DNA from: an uncultured Lachnospiraceae bacterium
Lineage (GTDB): Bacteria; Bacillota; Clostridia; Lachnospirales; Lachnospiraceae
NCBI GenBank assembly: GCA_902787715.1
Contig: CADAHQ010000001.1
Span: forward strand, 62,001-126,000
Direction: 5' to 3'
DNA: 64,000 bases
Below the pieces are notes generated by a model. That model was not told the DNA's origin and made no database searches. It worked only from the letters and a program-made list of their open reading frames with translations. A program made the position numbers and the translations under genes. Within the stretch, counting starts at the first letter, position 1. Each line of letters opens with the position of its first letter. This document shows positions 35,378-43,898 of this stretch, in pieces.

Positions 35378-36880
35378 ATGGCATTTTGGAAAGACCGTTG
35401 CTTTACGCCGGAGCAGATTCGCGAGGCGGAGAGAATCGCGATGACGGAGCGCGGAATCAAAGAAAGCGAACTGATTGCGCAGGCTGCAAAGAATCTCGAG
35501 GAGTTCGTGGCTTCCCACTGTGAAAGCCCGGTGGCTGTGCTGGCCGGACGTGGCAACAACGGCGCGGACGCAAAGCAGGCCGCGGAGTATCTTGCAAAGC
35601 GCGGGATGGACGTGGAAATCTTTGATATCGCAGCATGCACGGAAGCTCCGGAGATTGTGTGGGAAAACTACAAAACCGTCCTGGACGGAATGTTCGGAAT
35701 CGGCTTAAACCGCGAAGTTACGGGCATTTATAAGGACGTGATCAACTCGTTAAATGCAGCCCGCAGGAACGACTTGTTTGTTGTCTCCGTGGACGTACCT
35801 TCCGGAATCGATGCAAAGACCGGCACGGTTTTGGGCACCGCTGTTCAAGCGGACATGACTATCACCTTTACCGCGAAGAAAACCGGACTTTCCCTGTATC
35901 CGGGAAGAATCCATGTCGGCCGATGCATCGTGGCGGACGCCGGTGTCCCGGCGGATACCTTTACCGGGGATGGCTACCGAATTCTATCTGGACCACAGAA
36001 ACTCCCGGAGAGAGACCCCATGGGCCACAAAGGGACGTTTGGGAAGATTATTTTGATTGCAGGTAGCGAGACCGGACCGGGAGCTGCAGTTTTGTGCGCC
36101 AAGGCATGCTACCGTAGCGGCGCAGGGCTTTGCAAGCTCGTGACACCTAAAGAGGTGCTGGCGGTTCTTCTTTCCGAAGCGCCGGAGACCGTATATTGCG
36201 AGCGAAAACGGTTCCTTGCGGACCCCGATAAGGAGATGCTAGGGTACGGCGTAAGGCTTATCGGGCCGGGCCTGGGAACCGATACGGAAGCGAAACAACT
36301 TCTGCATGCATTTTTCGAAAAAGCCCCGGATGATAAGGCTGTCAGCATCCTCGATGCAGACGCGCTCAACCTGCTTTCCGCAGAGCTTACGGAGACCACG
36401 GCAGAAGGTCGAATCCGGGAGCTTGCGAAGATACTTCCGAAGAGATGCATCGTGACGCCCCACATGATGGAGCTTTCGAGACTTCTCGGAATGCCTGTGT
36501 CGGAAATTGCAAAGGACCGCGTGAAGATCGGTCTTTTGTGGGCATCGCTTACGGATGTGGTTTTGGTGATGAAGGATGCGGCCACTGTGATTGCAGGAGA
36601 CGGAACGTTAGCCTTTAATGAGACCGGAAATAACGGCATGGGAACTGCAGGAAGCGGGGATGTGTTAGCGGGAATCCTCGCGGCACTTTCGAATGAAGCG
36701 TGCCGAAACAATCTAACGCCCGCTGAGTGTGCGAATGCCGCTGTGGCATTGCACGGAACCGCCGGAGACCTGGCGGCATCGGATCTCGGCTGCAGAAGCC
36801 TTACGGCAGGAGATCTGGTGCGATATATCCCGAGGGCGCTCGGGAAGTCGGCGGCACCAGAGAAAGGAACGGAATTATAA
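35378..36880 (+). CDS. nnr: Bifunctional NAD(P)H-hydrate epimerase/dehydratase
   Basis: Repairs hydrated NAD(P)H. The 500-residue protein has an N-terminal epimerase domain (YjeF_N, residues 1 to about 210; phosphate loop GRGNNGADAK, where most members have GGDG) with FGIGLNREVTG and VDVPSGIDA, and a C-terminal ADP/ATP-dependent dehydratase domain with KGTFGKIILIAGS, GPGLGTD, DADALN, VTPHMMELSRLLG and GNNGMGTAGSGDVLAGI. AAGGAG precedes the ATG at 35378. It is first in an operon with a CBS protein, rlmH and hisA. Confidence 0.95.
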   Translation: MAFWKDRCFTPEQIREAERIAMTERGIKESELIAQAAKNLEEFVASHCESPVAVLAGRGNNGADAKQAAEYLAKRGMDVEIFDIAACTEAPEIVWENYKTVLDGMFGIGLNREVTGIYKDVINSLNAARRNDLFVVSVDVPSGIDAKTGTVLGTAVQADMTITFTAKKTGLSLYPGRIHVGRCIVADAGVPADTFTGDGYRILSGPQKLPERDPMGHKGTFGKIILIAGSETGPGAAVLCAKACYRSGAGLCKLVTPKEVLAVLLSEAPETVYCERKRFLADPDKEMLGYGVRLIGPGLGTDTEAKQLLHAFFEKAPDDKAVSILDADALNLLSAELTETTAEGRIRELAKILPKRCIVTPHMMELSRLLGMPVSEIAKDRVKIGLLWASLTDVVLVMKDAATVIAGDGTLAFNETGNNGMGTAGSGDVLAGILAALSNEACRNNLTPAECANAAVALHGTAGDLAASDLGCRSLTAGDLVRYIPRALGKSAAPEKGTEL

Positions 36881-36882
36881 AA

Positions 36883-37755
36883 ATGGGGGAACCCGGAAAG
36901 CGCGGCCTCACCGGACTGTTGAAAAGTTGGTGGGGCAGAAAAAACGAAGAGGATTACGACGAGGAAATTCTGTCCCTCGTCAACGATTACAAGGACCAGG
37001 GCGCGATTGAGGAAGATGAGGCGGAGATGATCTCCAACATTATGGAATTTTCCGAGACCCAGGCCAAGGATATCATGACCAACCGCACGAAGATTGAGGC
37101 ATTTTCCACGGAAGATACCCTCGAGCACGTGCTTCACTGCATGTTGCACTCGAATTTTTCGAGATATCCGCTGTACGAGGAGAATCTCGACAACATCGTC
37201 GGCATTCTGTACTTAAAGGATGTGTTCCTGGAGTACCTGGAGGGCGATAAGAACGCGCCGCTTACGAAGGTCGCGCGGGAGCCTTTCAATGTGCCGGAGA
37301 CCATGCCGATTGATGCGTTGTTCGGTGAGATGCAGTCGAAGAAGATTCATATGGCCATCGTGATCGACGAATACGGACAGACCGCGGGCATCGTTGCCAT
37401 GGAGGATATCCTCGAAGAAATCGTCGGCGATATTCTGGACGAGTTCGACGAGGAGAGTGAGGAAGCAACCCAGTCCGGCGATGAGCTGATTGTCCAGGGA
37501 AGCATTCCCGTGGAGGAACTCAAGGAATTGATCGACATCGAGTTCTCCGAGGAGGACGAGGAAAACTTCGAGACGTTAAACGGCATTTTGGTTTCGAAGC
37601 TTGGGCATATTCCGGACGACGGGGAGGAAGGCGAGATTCGCTACGGCGACTGGATCTTCCGCATCGTAAACTGCGAGAACCGCCGGATCGCCAGCGTTGC
37701 GGTTCGAAAGGCCGATCCCGAAGCTGATGAAGCCGGGACCGAAACCGGGGAGTGA
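36883..37755 (+). CDS. CBS-pair and CorC domain protein
   Basis: A 290-residue cytoplasmic protein. An N-terminal linker leads to EAEMISNIMEFSETQAKDIMTNRTKI, the start of a CBS pair (residues about 60-180, ending IDEYGQTAGIVAMEDILEEIVGDI), and then a C-terminal CorC/HlyC domain of about 80 residues. It lacks the DUF21 membrane domain of full magnesium/cobalt efflux-type (hemolysin-family) proteins, so it resembles CorC. The start lies 2 bases after the nnr stop, with AAAGGAAC as a distant ribosome site, suggesting coupling. Its C-terminal tail is very acidic. Confidence 0.85.
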   Translation: MGEPGKRGLTGLLKSWWGRKNEEDYDEEILSLVNDYKDQGAIEEDEAEMISNIMEFSETQAKDIMTNRTKIEAFSTEDTLEHVLHCMLHSNFSRYPLYEENLDNIVGILYLKDVFLEYLEGDKNAPLTKVAREPFNVPETMPIDALFGEMQSKKIHMAIVIDEYGQTAGIVAMEDILEEIVGDILDEFDEESEEATQSGDELIVQGSIPVEELKELIDIEFSEEDEENFETLNGILVSKLGHIPDDGEEGEIRYGDWIFRIVNCENRRIASVAVRKADPEADEAGTETGE

Positions 37756-37760
37756 CCGGC

Positions 37761-38240
37761 ATGAAGATTACGATTTTATGTGTCGGCAAAGTGAAGGAAG
37801 CGTTCTTTCGGGACGCAATCGCGGAGTACAAAAAGCGACTGAGCCGCTACGCGGATGTACAGATCGTCGAAGTCGCCGATGAGAAGACGCCGGACGGTGC
37901 ATCCCCGGCGGAGGAGGCGAAGATCCTTGCCGTTGAAGGAGAACGCCTGCTGCACGCCATGAGCAAGGGCGCGTACACCATTGCGCTGGCCATTGAGGGA
38001 AAGAGCCTTTCGTCGGTTGCATTTGCCGAAAAGTTCGACGAGCTTACGGTTTCGGGCGTAAGCCACATTCAGTTCGTAATCGGCGGGTCCTTAGGGCTTG
38101 CCCCGGAGGTTCTTGCCGCCAGCGATTACAAACTGAGTTTCTCGGCCATGACATTTCCGCACCAGTTGATGCGGGTGATTCTGGCAGAGCAGATTTACCG
38201 GGCGTTTCGCATCCGCTCGGGGGAGCCGTACCACAAATAA
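37761..38240 (+). CDS. rlmH: 23S rRNA (pseudouridine1915-N3)-methyltransferase
   Basis: Methylates pseudouridine 1915 in helix 69 of 23S rRNA in the assembled 70S ribosome. At 159 residues it has the exact family length, the SPOUT-type SAM knot with FVIGGSLGLAPEV, and the C-terminal FSAMTFPHQLMR and RIRSGEPYHK, which are nearly invariant. The start ATG at 37761 follows GGGGAG within the upstream stop region. Confidence 0.96.
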   Translation: MKITILCVGKVKEAFFRDAIAEYKKRLSRYADVQIVEVADEKTPDGASPAEEAKILAVEGERLLHAMSKGAYTIALAIEGKSLSSVAFAEKFDELTVSGVSHIQFVIGGSLGLAPEVLAASDYKLSFSAMTFPHQLMRVILAEQIYRAFRIRSGEPYHK

Positions 38241-38280
38241 GAATGCGAATGAGAGAAGAGAAGAGACGGAGAAATTAACC

Positions 38281-39066
38281 ATGAGATTCAGACCTTGCAT
38301 TGACATTCACAACGGAAGTGTGAAGCAGATTGTCGGGGGGAGCCTTAAGGACGCAGGTAACACAGCAGAGGAGAACTATGTTTCGGGACAGCCCTCGTCA
38401 TATTTTGCGACGATGTATCAGGAGGACGGACTGACCGGCGGACATGTGATTCTTCTCAACAAAAAGGACAGCCCGTTTTATGAGCAGACATTAAAGCAGG
38501 GACTTGATGCGCTACACGCGTATCCCGGCGGACTGCAAATAGGCGGCGGCATCACTGCGAAAAATGCGCCCTTCTTTCTGGAAAACGGCGCTTCCCATGT
38601 CATTGTGACCACGTACCTGTTCAAGGACGGCGAGCTTTCCGTGGACCGGCTGTTCAAGCTTTCGGACACCGTCGGTAAGGACCGCATCGTTATCGATTTA
38701 AGCTGCAGACGGCAGCTGGACGGCTATGTGGTAGTCACGGACCGGTGGCAGCATTTTACGAATCTCGCGGTGACTCCGGAGCTTCTTGCCATGCTTGAGC
38801 CCTTCTGCGCGGAATTTTTGATTCACGGCGTGGATGCGGAGGGAAAGCGAAACGGCATGGAGGCCGACCTTGTGGCCATGCTCTCGCAGTATGACGGCAA
38901 TCCCGTCACGTACGCCGGCGGAATTCACAGCATGAAAGCCATCGAACGATTCCGCGAAGTAAGCGGCGGAAAGCTGGATTACACGGTGGGCAGCGCCCTG
39001 GATATCTTCGGCGGGAAACTGTCGTACCGCGAGCTCGCTGCGTGCAAGGGGGAAATCGGAATCTGA
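38281..39066 (+). CDS. hisA: Eukaryotic-type HisA isomerase
   Basis: A 261-residue TIM-barrel enzyme, phosphoribosylformimino-AICAR isomerase of histidine synthesis. The sequence resembles the fungal and plant HIS6 type rather than ordinary bacterial HisA: RPCIDIHNGSVKQIVGG (catalytic Asp near the start), PSSYFATMYQEDGLTGGHVI, LQIGGGI, and IHGVDAEGKRNG with the second acid. GGAG lies 11 bases before the ATG. No other histidine gene is in the window; it is last in the nnr-CBS-rlmH operon. Function in histidine synthesis is inferred from the family. Confidence 0.88.
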   Translation: MRFRPCIDIHNGSVKQIVGGSLKDAGNTAEENYVSGQPSSYFATMYQEDGLTGGHVILLNKKDSPFYEQTLKQGLDALHAYPGGLQIGGGITAKNAPFFLENGASHVIVTTYLFKDGELSVDRLFKLSDTVGKDRIVIDLSCRRQLDGYVVVTDRWQHFTNLAVTPELLAMLEPFCAEFLIHGVDAEGKRNGMEADLVAMLSQYDGNPVTYAGGIHSMKAIERFREVSGGKLDYTVGSALDIFGGKLSYRELAACKGEIGI

Positions 39067-39091
39067 TTTTTCGGGATTTTCGTGCGGTCAG

Positions 39092-39120
39092 TTGCGAAGG
39101 CGCGGGAAATATAGTATAAT
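39092..39120 (+). promoter_or_regulatory. Promoter of the 39163 gene
   Basis: TTGCGA (39092-39097), 17 bp, TATAAT (39115-39120). Confidence 0.75.
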
Positions 39121-39162
39121 AATTTAAGTTTTTTCAAACCCCACTGTGGGTGGAGGTATCAC

Positions 39163-40239
39163 TTGCCATCGATTTTCGCAATCATTGTGTTTTTTATGTT
39201 CCTGTCGTGGGCGCTTAAGTCACTGGGAAAGTCCAACTTCGGGAAGCAGGTCAAAAAGTCCGGCGGCACCGCCGTTGCGATTTTTATCCTGCTTTGCACG
39301 GGACTTCTTCCCATTGCGCTTTTGGTGTACGCACTTTCCGCCGCGTCCAAGAAGAACGGCAGCAGCAATCAAAATAACAGGTATCAACGTATGGGTAATC
39401 CGAACAACAACGTGAATCCGTACCAGTCGAATCCGCAGGGGACTTCCCCGGCCAGCGGAACCTCACCGTACGGTTCCTATGTCAACAATTACCGCGTCGG
39501 CATGTCGAACAATCCGGCGACCAACTACACAAAGAGGCCTGCCGGCTACGGTGCCCAGAACGGCGCTTACTACACCGGCTACACCACAAGGCCCATGGCC
39601 GGCACGAATTCCGCTTCCTATCAGGATCAGGCGCGGAACATGTCGAACGCTTACAACAATGCCATCAATTATTCCGGCATTTACAACAACCAGAAACCGA
39701 ACTCCTACGGGCTTCCGTCCGCGGAGAAGAAGCGTACCAAGATCGTCAAGAAGTTCAGCGAAAAATACGACCTCTACCTCACGGACCGCGAGATCAAGCG
39801 TATCGTGGATGCGTCATATCTCTCCTCCGGGTGGGCTCGTGAAATCTGCTACATGAACCAGAAGTACGACACCGTTTACGCGTGGTATGCTTCCATGAAT
39901 CCCTGGCTGAAGGTTTACTTGTACGCCTTCCAGCAGCAGGAGATTTCCTCCGACTTCGCAATGCAGGAGCGCATAGTATACGATGCGTTTAACACTGTAT
40001 TTTCCGATGTTTGCAACGAGTCTACGCTGACCATCGACCAGGCGATTCGCAAGATCAACGAAAAGTATCTCACGAACTTCGATGAGACAACCTTCATGAT
40101 TGCGTACCGCTACATGGAGTCGAAGGGCAAGAAATACTCCTTCGCATTCAACCAGGTGCTCAACACAAGAGAGGATATCGACGAACTCTTGCAGAAGTAC
40201 GAAAATGTGCAGCAGGGTACACCCACGCCGCTTCATTAA
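39163..40239 (+). CDS. Tyr/Asn/Gly-rich membrane protein of unknown function
   Basis: A 358-residue protein with a TTG start, supported by GGAGG six bases upstream. Two N-terminal hydrophobic helices (FAIIVFFMFLSWAL and AVAIFILLCTGLLPIALLVYALS) are followed by a low-complexity region rich in Asn, Tyr, Gly, Ser and Pro (residues about 65-185) and a soluble C-terminal domain (190-350) that starts at KIVKKFSEKYDLYLTDREIKRIV. I do not recognise a family. The low-complexity middle could be an extended linker. The gene has its own promoter and probably also transcribes serS, which starts 45 bp after its stop codon. Confidence 0.7.
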   Translation: MPSIFAIIVFFMFLSWALKSLGKSNFGKQVKKSGGTAVAIFILLCTGLLPIALLVYALSAASKKNGSSNQNNRYQRMGNPNNNVNPYQSNPQGTSPASGTSPYGSYVNNYRVGMSNNPATNYTKRPAGYGAQNGAYYTGYTTRPMAGTNSASYQDQARNMSNAYNNAINYSGIYNNQKPNSYGLPSAEKKRTKIVKKFSEKYDLYLTDREIKRIVDASYLSSGWAREICYMNQKYDTVYAWYASMNPWLKVYLYAFQQQEISSDFAMQERIVYDAFNTVFSDVCNESTLTIDQAIRKINEKYLTNFDETTFMIAYRYMESKGKKYSFAFNQVLNTREDIDELLQKYENVQQGTPTPLH

Positions 40240-40252
40240 TACGATATGATAT

Positions 40253-40266
40253 GGCGCATATGCGCC
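40253..40266. repeat. Short palindrome before serS
   Basis: GGCGCATATGCGCC is a perfect 14-bp palindrome in the 45-bp gap before serS. It could form a hairpin or bind a protein; no T-run follows. Confidence 0.35.
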
Positions 40267-40284
40267 GGAAAGAAGGCTATTACC

Positions 40285-41568
40285 ATGCTTGATCTCAGAT
40301 TTGTCCGGGAGAATCCGGAAATCGTAAAGCAGAACATTCGCAACAAATTCCAGGACCAGAAGCTTCCCCTTGTGGACGAGGTGATTGAACTCGACGCCAA
40401 GAGCCGTGCGGCCAAGCAGGAGGCCGATGACCTTCGCAACAAGCGTAACGTCATCAGCAAGCAGATCGGCGGCCTTATGGCAAAGGGCCAGAAGGCAGAG
40501 GCTGAAGAGCTGAAGAAGCAGGTTGCGGATTTCGGTGCGCATCTTGCCGAGCTTGAGGCAAAGGAGACGGAGTACGCGGAGGAGATTCGCAAGCGCATGA
40601 TGGTCATTCCGAACATCATCGATCCTTCCGTTCCCATCGGCAAGGATGACTCGGAAAATGTGGAGAACGAACGCTTCGGTGAGCCCGTTGTTCCGGATTT
40701 TGAGATTCCGTATCACACCGATATCATGGAGCGTCTGCACGGTATCGACCTCGATGCCGCAAGACGTGTTGCCGGCAACGGTTTCTATTACTTAAAGGGC
40801 AATATCGCACGTCTTCACAGCGCTGTTTTGTCCTACGCACGCGACTTTATGATCAACCGCGGCTTTACGTATTATGTGCCGCCGTTCATGATCCGCAGCG
40901 ACGTTGTGACGGGCGTTATGAGCTTCGCCGAGATGGAAGGTATGATGTACAAGATTGAGGGCGAGGATCTCTACCTCATCGGTACCAGCGAGCATTCCAT
41001 GATCGGCAGTTTCATCGACCAGATTATTCCGGAGGCTGAGCTTCCGTATACGCTTACGAGCTATTCCCCTTGCTTCCGCAAGGAGAAGGGCGCTCACGGC
41101 ATTGAGGAGCGCGGCGTGTACCGTATTCATCAGTTCGAGAAGCAGGAGATGATTGTTGTCTGCAAGCCCGAGGACAGCATGATGTGGTACGACAGATTGT
41201 GGAAGAACACCGTTGACTTCTTCCGTACCCTGGATATTCCGGTTCGCACCCTCGAGTGCTGCTCGGGCGACCTGGCAGACCTCAAGGTGAAGAGCTGTGA
41301 CGTTGAGGCATGGTCCCCTCGTCAGAAGAAGTATTTTGAGGTCGGAAGTTGCTCGAACTTGGGCGATGCTCAGGCGAGACGCCTTAAGATTCGTGTTGCC
41401 GGCGAAAACGGCAATAAGTATTTTGCGCATACCCTCAACAACACCGTGGTTGCGCCTCCGCGTATGCTGATTGCGTTCCTTGAGAACAATCTGCAGGCGG
41501 ACGGTTCCATTCGCATCCCTGAGGCTCTGCGTCCTTACATGGGCGGCATGGAGAAGATTACCGAATAG
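40285..41568 (+). CDS. serS: Seryl-tRNA synthetase
   Basis: A 427-residue class II synthetase charging tRNA-Ser and tRNA-Sec. The N-terminal long coiled coil that clasps the tRNA variable arm spans residues about 28-100 (KQEADDLRNKRN to LEAKETEYAEE). Catalytic motifs: LIGTSEH and SPCFRKEKGAHG (motif 2), and VGSCSNLGDAQARR (motif 3 region), then the end GRIRIP-like GSIRIPEALRPYMGG. The ATG at 40285 follows GGAAAGAAGG. No T-box leader is visible. A strong terminator closes the unit. Confidence 0.97.
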   Translation: MLDLRFVRENPEIVKQNIRNKFQDQKLPLVDEVIELDAKSRAAKQEADDLRNKRNVISKQIGGLMAKGQKAEAEELKKQVADFGAHLAELEAKETEYAEEIRKRMMVIPNIIDPSVPIGKDDSENVENERFGEPVVPDFEIPYHTDIMERLHGIDLDAARRVAGNGFYYLKGNIARLHSAVLSYARDFMINRGFTYYVPPFMIRSDVVTGVMSFAEMEGMMYKIEGEDLYLIGTSEHSMIGSFIDQIIPEAELPYTLTSYSPCFRKEKGAHGIEERGVYRIHQFEKQEMIVVCKPEDSMMWYDRLWKNTVDFFRTLDIPVRTLECCSGDLADLKVKSCDVEAWSPRQKKYFEVGSCSNLGDAQARRLKIRVAGENGNKYFAHTLNNTVVAPPRMLIAFLENNLQADGSIRIPEALRPYMGGMEKITE

Positions 41569-41576
41569 TCAAATTA

Positions 41577-41611
41577 ACGCGCCGTGAGACGTTTCCTTGC
41601 GGCGCGTTTTT
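41577..41611 (+). terminator. serS terminator
   Basis: ACGCGCCG (41577-41584) pairs with CGGCGCGT (41600-41607), then TTTTT. Confidence 0.85.
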
Positions 41612-41648
41612 GAGATATCGAAACAAAGGAAAGATAACGGAGGTTATT

Positions 41649-42320
41649 ATGGACATTACGATTAAAGCTTTGTATGAAGCACCGTATGCAACTCTTGCAA
41701 AGGATATGCTTGAGGGTTGCACGTACCCTTGGGAGGCGCTTGACAAGATTCATGATACGATCCTTGAGATCGGCGCAACCCTTTCCCTCGACGAATACGA
41801 CCATCCCGCAGAGGATGTCTGGATTGCAAAGGACGCCAAGGTGTATCCCACGGCTTCCATCACCGGTCCCTGCATCATCGGAAAGGGCACCGAGGTACGT
41901 CCGGGTGCATTTATCCGCGGCAACGTCCTTGTGGGTGACGGCGCGGTTGTAGGAAACTCCACCGAGCTTAAGAATGTCATTCTGTTTGATAAGGTTCAGG
42001 TTCCGCACTACAATTACGTGGGCGATTCCATCCTCGGCTTCAAGGCGCACATGGGCGCTCAGGCTCTCACCTCGAACGTACGCTCCGATAAGCAGCTTGT
42101 TGTAATCAAGAACGATGGCGAGCTTGTGGAGACCGGCCGCAAGAAAGTAGGCGCATTCCTCGGATCCCGCGTTGAGGTCGGCTGCAGCACCGTTCTTAAC
42201 CCCGGCACCATCATCGGACATGACACCAACGTCTATCCGGAGAGCAGTGTCCGCGGCGTGGTTCCTGCGGAGAGCATCTACAAGTCGAAGTATTTTGTGG
42301 AGATTGTAACCAAGAAGTGA
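41649..42320 (+). CDS. Left-handed beta-helix (hexapeptide-repeat) protein, GlmU-like
   Basis: A 223-residue protein. Residues about 60-200 carry imperfect hexapeptide repeats (VWIAKDAKVYPTASITGPCIIGKGTEVRPGAFI and VLVGDGAVVGNSTELKNVI), the left-handed beta-helix of acyltransferases; HYNYVGDSILG resembles the acetyl-CoA site of GlmU. The nucleotidyltransferase half of GlmU is absent, so it is a GlmU C-terminal-type stand-alone protein with unknown acceptor. GGAGG stands before the ATG at 41649. Confidence 0.8.
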   Translation: MDITIKALYEAPYATLAKDMLEGCTYPWEALDKIHDTILEIGATLSLDEYDHPAEDVWIAKDAKVYPTASITGPCIIGKGTEVRPGAFIRGNVLVGDGAVVGNSTELKNVILFDKVQVPHYNYVGDSILGFKAHMGAQALTSNVRSDKQLVVIKNDGELVETGRKKVGAFLGSRVEVGCSTVLNPGTIIGHDTNVYPESSVRGVVPAESIYKSKYFVEIVTKK

Positions 42321-42388
42321 TTGCGGCGTTGCCTTCAAAAGACAACGTTTGCAAGTGAATTATGGGCATTGTAATGGGGGGATTTACA

Positions 42389-42799
42389 ATGAGTGAAAAA
42401 AAGAAATCAGTGGTATTCTTTATCGTTTTTTTGGCGTGTCTGATTGTTGCGGCGGCGTGCTACTCGATTCTAACGCACTGGTACATCAGGTTGTTAGATG
42501 GGTGGAAGACCGTTTATGCGGTGGGTTCCCTGGCAGCAGCCGTATTGGCCGCACAATTCGGTTTCCGATTTGCGCTTAAGCCGAAATCCGGCGGAAAGAT
42601 GCTGGCAGTCTCGGGATTGTTTTTCATTGCCGTGCTTGTGATGCTGTGGGTTGTTTTTCAACACCCGGAGGCAGGCAGCTCGCATATTTCCACATCCCTG
42701 AGTCTCATGACGTTCTTCGGAATGATTGTGGCCGGATTGGTCGCGCTTGTTATGGGAATCAAAATGCTCGGCGGAAAAAGAACTGAAAAAAAGAATTGA
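42389..42799 (+). CDS. Small four-helix membrane protein, unknown
   Basis: A 136-residue protein with four predicted membrane helices (VVFFIVFLACLIVAAACYSI, VYAVGSLAAAVLAAQF, LAVSGLFFIAVLVMLWVVF and MTFFGMIVAGLVALVMGI). It begins MSEKKK and ends GGKRTEKKN, so both termini are basic and probably cytoplasmic. The start at 42389 has a GGGGGG ribosome site; an in-frame ATG at 42362 is upstream of it. No family recognised. A bidirectional terminator follows. Confidence 0.65.
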   Translation: MSEKKKSVVFFIVFLACLIVAAACYSILTHWYIRLLDGWKTVYAVGSLAAAVLAAQFGFRFALKPKSGGKMLAVSGLFFIAVLVMLWVVFQHPEAGSSHISTSLSLMTFFGMIVAGLVALVMGIKMLGGKRTEKKN

Positions 42800-42816
42800 A
42801 AATGCTATGTACGAAG

Positions 42817-42851
42817 AAAACGCCCTCGGCTGAGTGCCGAAGGCGTTTTTT
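42817..42851. terminator. Bidirectional terminator
   Basis: AACGCC-C-TCGGC pairs with GCCGA-A-GGCGTT (one mismatch), then TTTTT on the top strand; the reverse strand gives TTTTC. It separates the four-helix protein from the convergent GGGtGRT gene. Confidence 0.8.
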
Positions 42852-42875
42852 GCTGCTTGTAATTTACGGATGTAA

Positions 42876-43886
42876 TTAGAAGTTTCCTGCGGTAGCAGCT
42901 TCCTCGATAGCAACTGCAACGGCAACCGTTGCGCCTACCATCGGGTTGTTGCCCATACCGATCAGACCCATCATCTCAACGTGAGCCGGAACGGAAGAGG
43001 AGCCTGCGAACTGCGCGTCGCTGTGCATACGGCCGAGAGTATCGGTGAAACCGTAGGAAGCAGGACCTGCAGCCATGTTATCCGGGTGAAGGGTACGACC
43101 GGTACCGCCGCCGGATGCTACGGAGAAATACTTCTTGCCGGCCTCAGTGCGCTCCTTCTTGTAGGTGCCTGCAACCGGATGCTGGAAACGGGTCGGGTTC
43201 GTGGAGTTACCGGTGATGGAAACGTCTACGTTCTCCTTCCACATGATTGCTACGCCTTCCGGAACGGAGTCAGCGCCGTAGCAGTTAACCTTAGCGCGAA
43301 GACCGTCGGAGTAGGAGTGGCGGCTGATTTCCTTAACCGTGTTGGTGTAAGGATCGTACTCGGTCTCTACATGCGTGAAACCGTTGATACGGCTGATGAT
43401 CTTAGCGGCATCCTTGCCGAGACCGTTGAGGATAACGCGGAGAGGCTTCTTACGAACCTTGTTTGCCTTCTCGGCGATACCGATAGCACCCTCAGCAGCA
43501 GCGAAGGACTCGTGACCTGCGAGGAATGCGAAGCAGTCCGTCTCCTCCTCGAGGAGCATCTTGCCGAGGTTACCATGGCCGAGACCAACCTTGCGGGTGT
43601 CGGCAACGGAGCCCGGGATACAGAAAGCCTGAAGACCCTCGCCGATTGCAGCAGCAGCGTCAGCGGCCTTGCGGCAGTTCTTCTTGATTGCGATGGCAGC
43701 GCCTACGGTGTAAGCCCAGCAAGCGTTCTCAAAGCAGATCGGCTGAATCTTCTTAACCTGATCGTAAACGTTCAGGCCGGCGTCCTTGGTGATCTTCTCC
43801 GCCTCTTCGATGGAGGAGATGCCATAGCTGTTCAAAACGGAATTGATCTTGTCAATTCTTCTTTCATACGATTCAAATAATGCCAT
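42876..43886 (-). CDS. GGGtGRT protein, partner of the Fe-S scaffold
   Basis: A 336-residue protein named in databases only by its motif GGGTGRT, here at residues 259-265. Other striking blocks are GLGHGNLGKMLLEEETDCFAF (about 101-121), HESFAAAEGAIGIAEKANK and the C-terminal VEMMGLIGMGNNPMVGAT. Cysteines are at 51, 56, 71, 89, 118 and 202. No signal peptide or membrane helix; the C-terminal AVAVAIEEAATAG is only mildly hydrophobic. GGAGG lies before the ATG. It follows the scaffold gene by 12 bp on the same strand. A nucleotide- or cofactor-binding role is a guess from the glycine-rich loops; function is unknown to me. Confidence 0.85.
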   Translation of the reverse strand: MALFESYERRIDKINSVLNSYGISSIEEAEKITKDAGLNVYDQVKKIQPICFENACWAYTVGAAIAIKKNCRKAADAAAAIGEGLQAFCIPGSVADTRKVGLGHGNLGKMLLEEETDCFAFLAGHESFAAAEGAIGIAEKANKVRKKPLRVILNGLGKDAAKIISRINGFTHVETEYDPYTNTVKEISRHSYSDGLRAKVNCYGADSVPEGVAIMWKENVDVSITGNSTNPTRFQHPVAGTYKKERTEAGKKYFSVASGGGTGRTLHPDNMAAGPASYGFTDTLGRMHSDAQFAGSSSVPAHVEMMGLIGMGNNPMVGATVAVAVAIEEAATAGNF

Positions 43887-43898
43887 TGTCGTTTCCTC

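Noticed and set aside
40253-40266. Terminator before serS
   Set aside because: A 14-bp palindrome without a loop or T-run.
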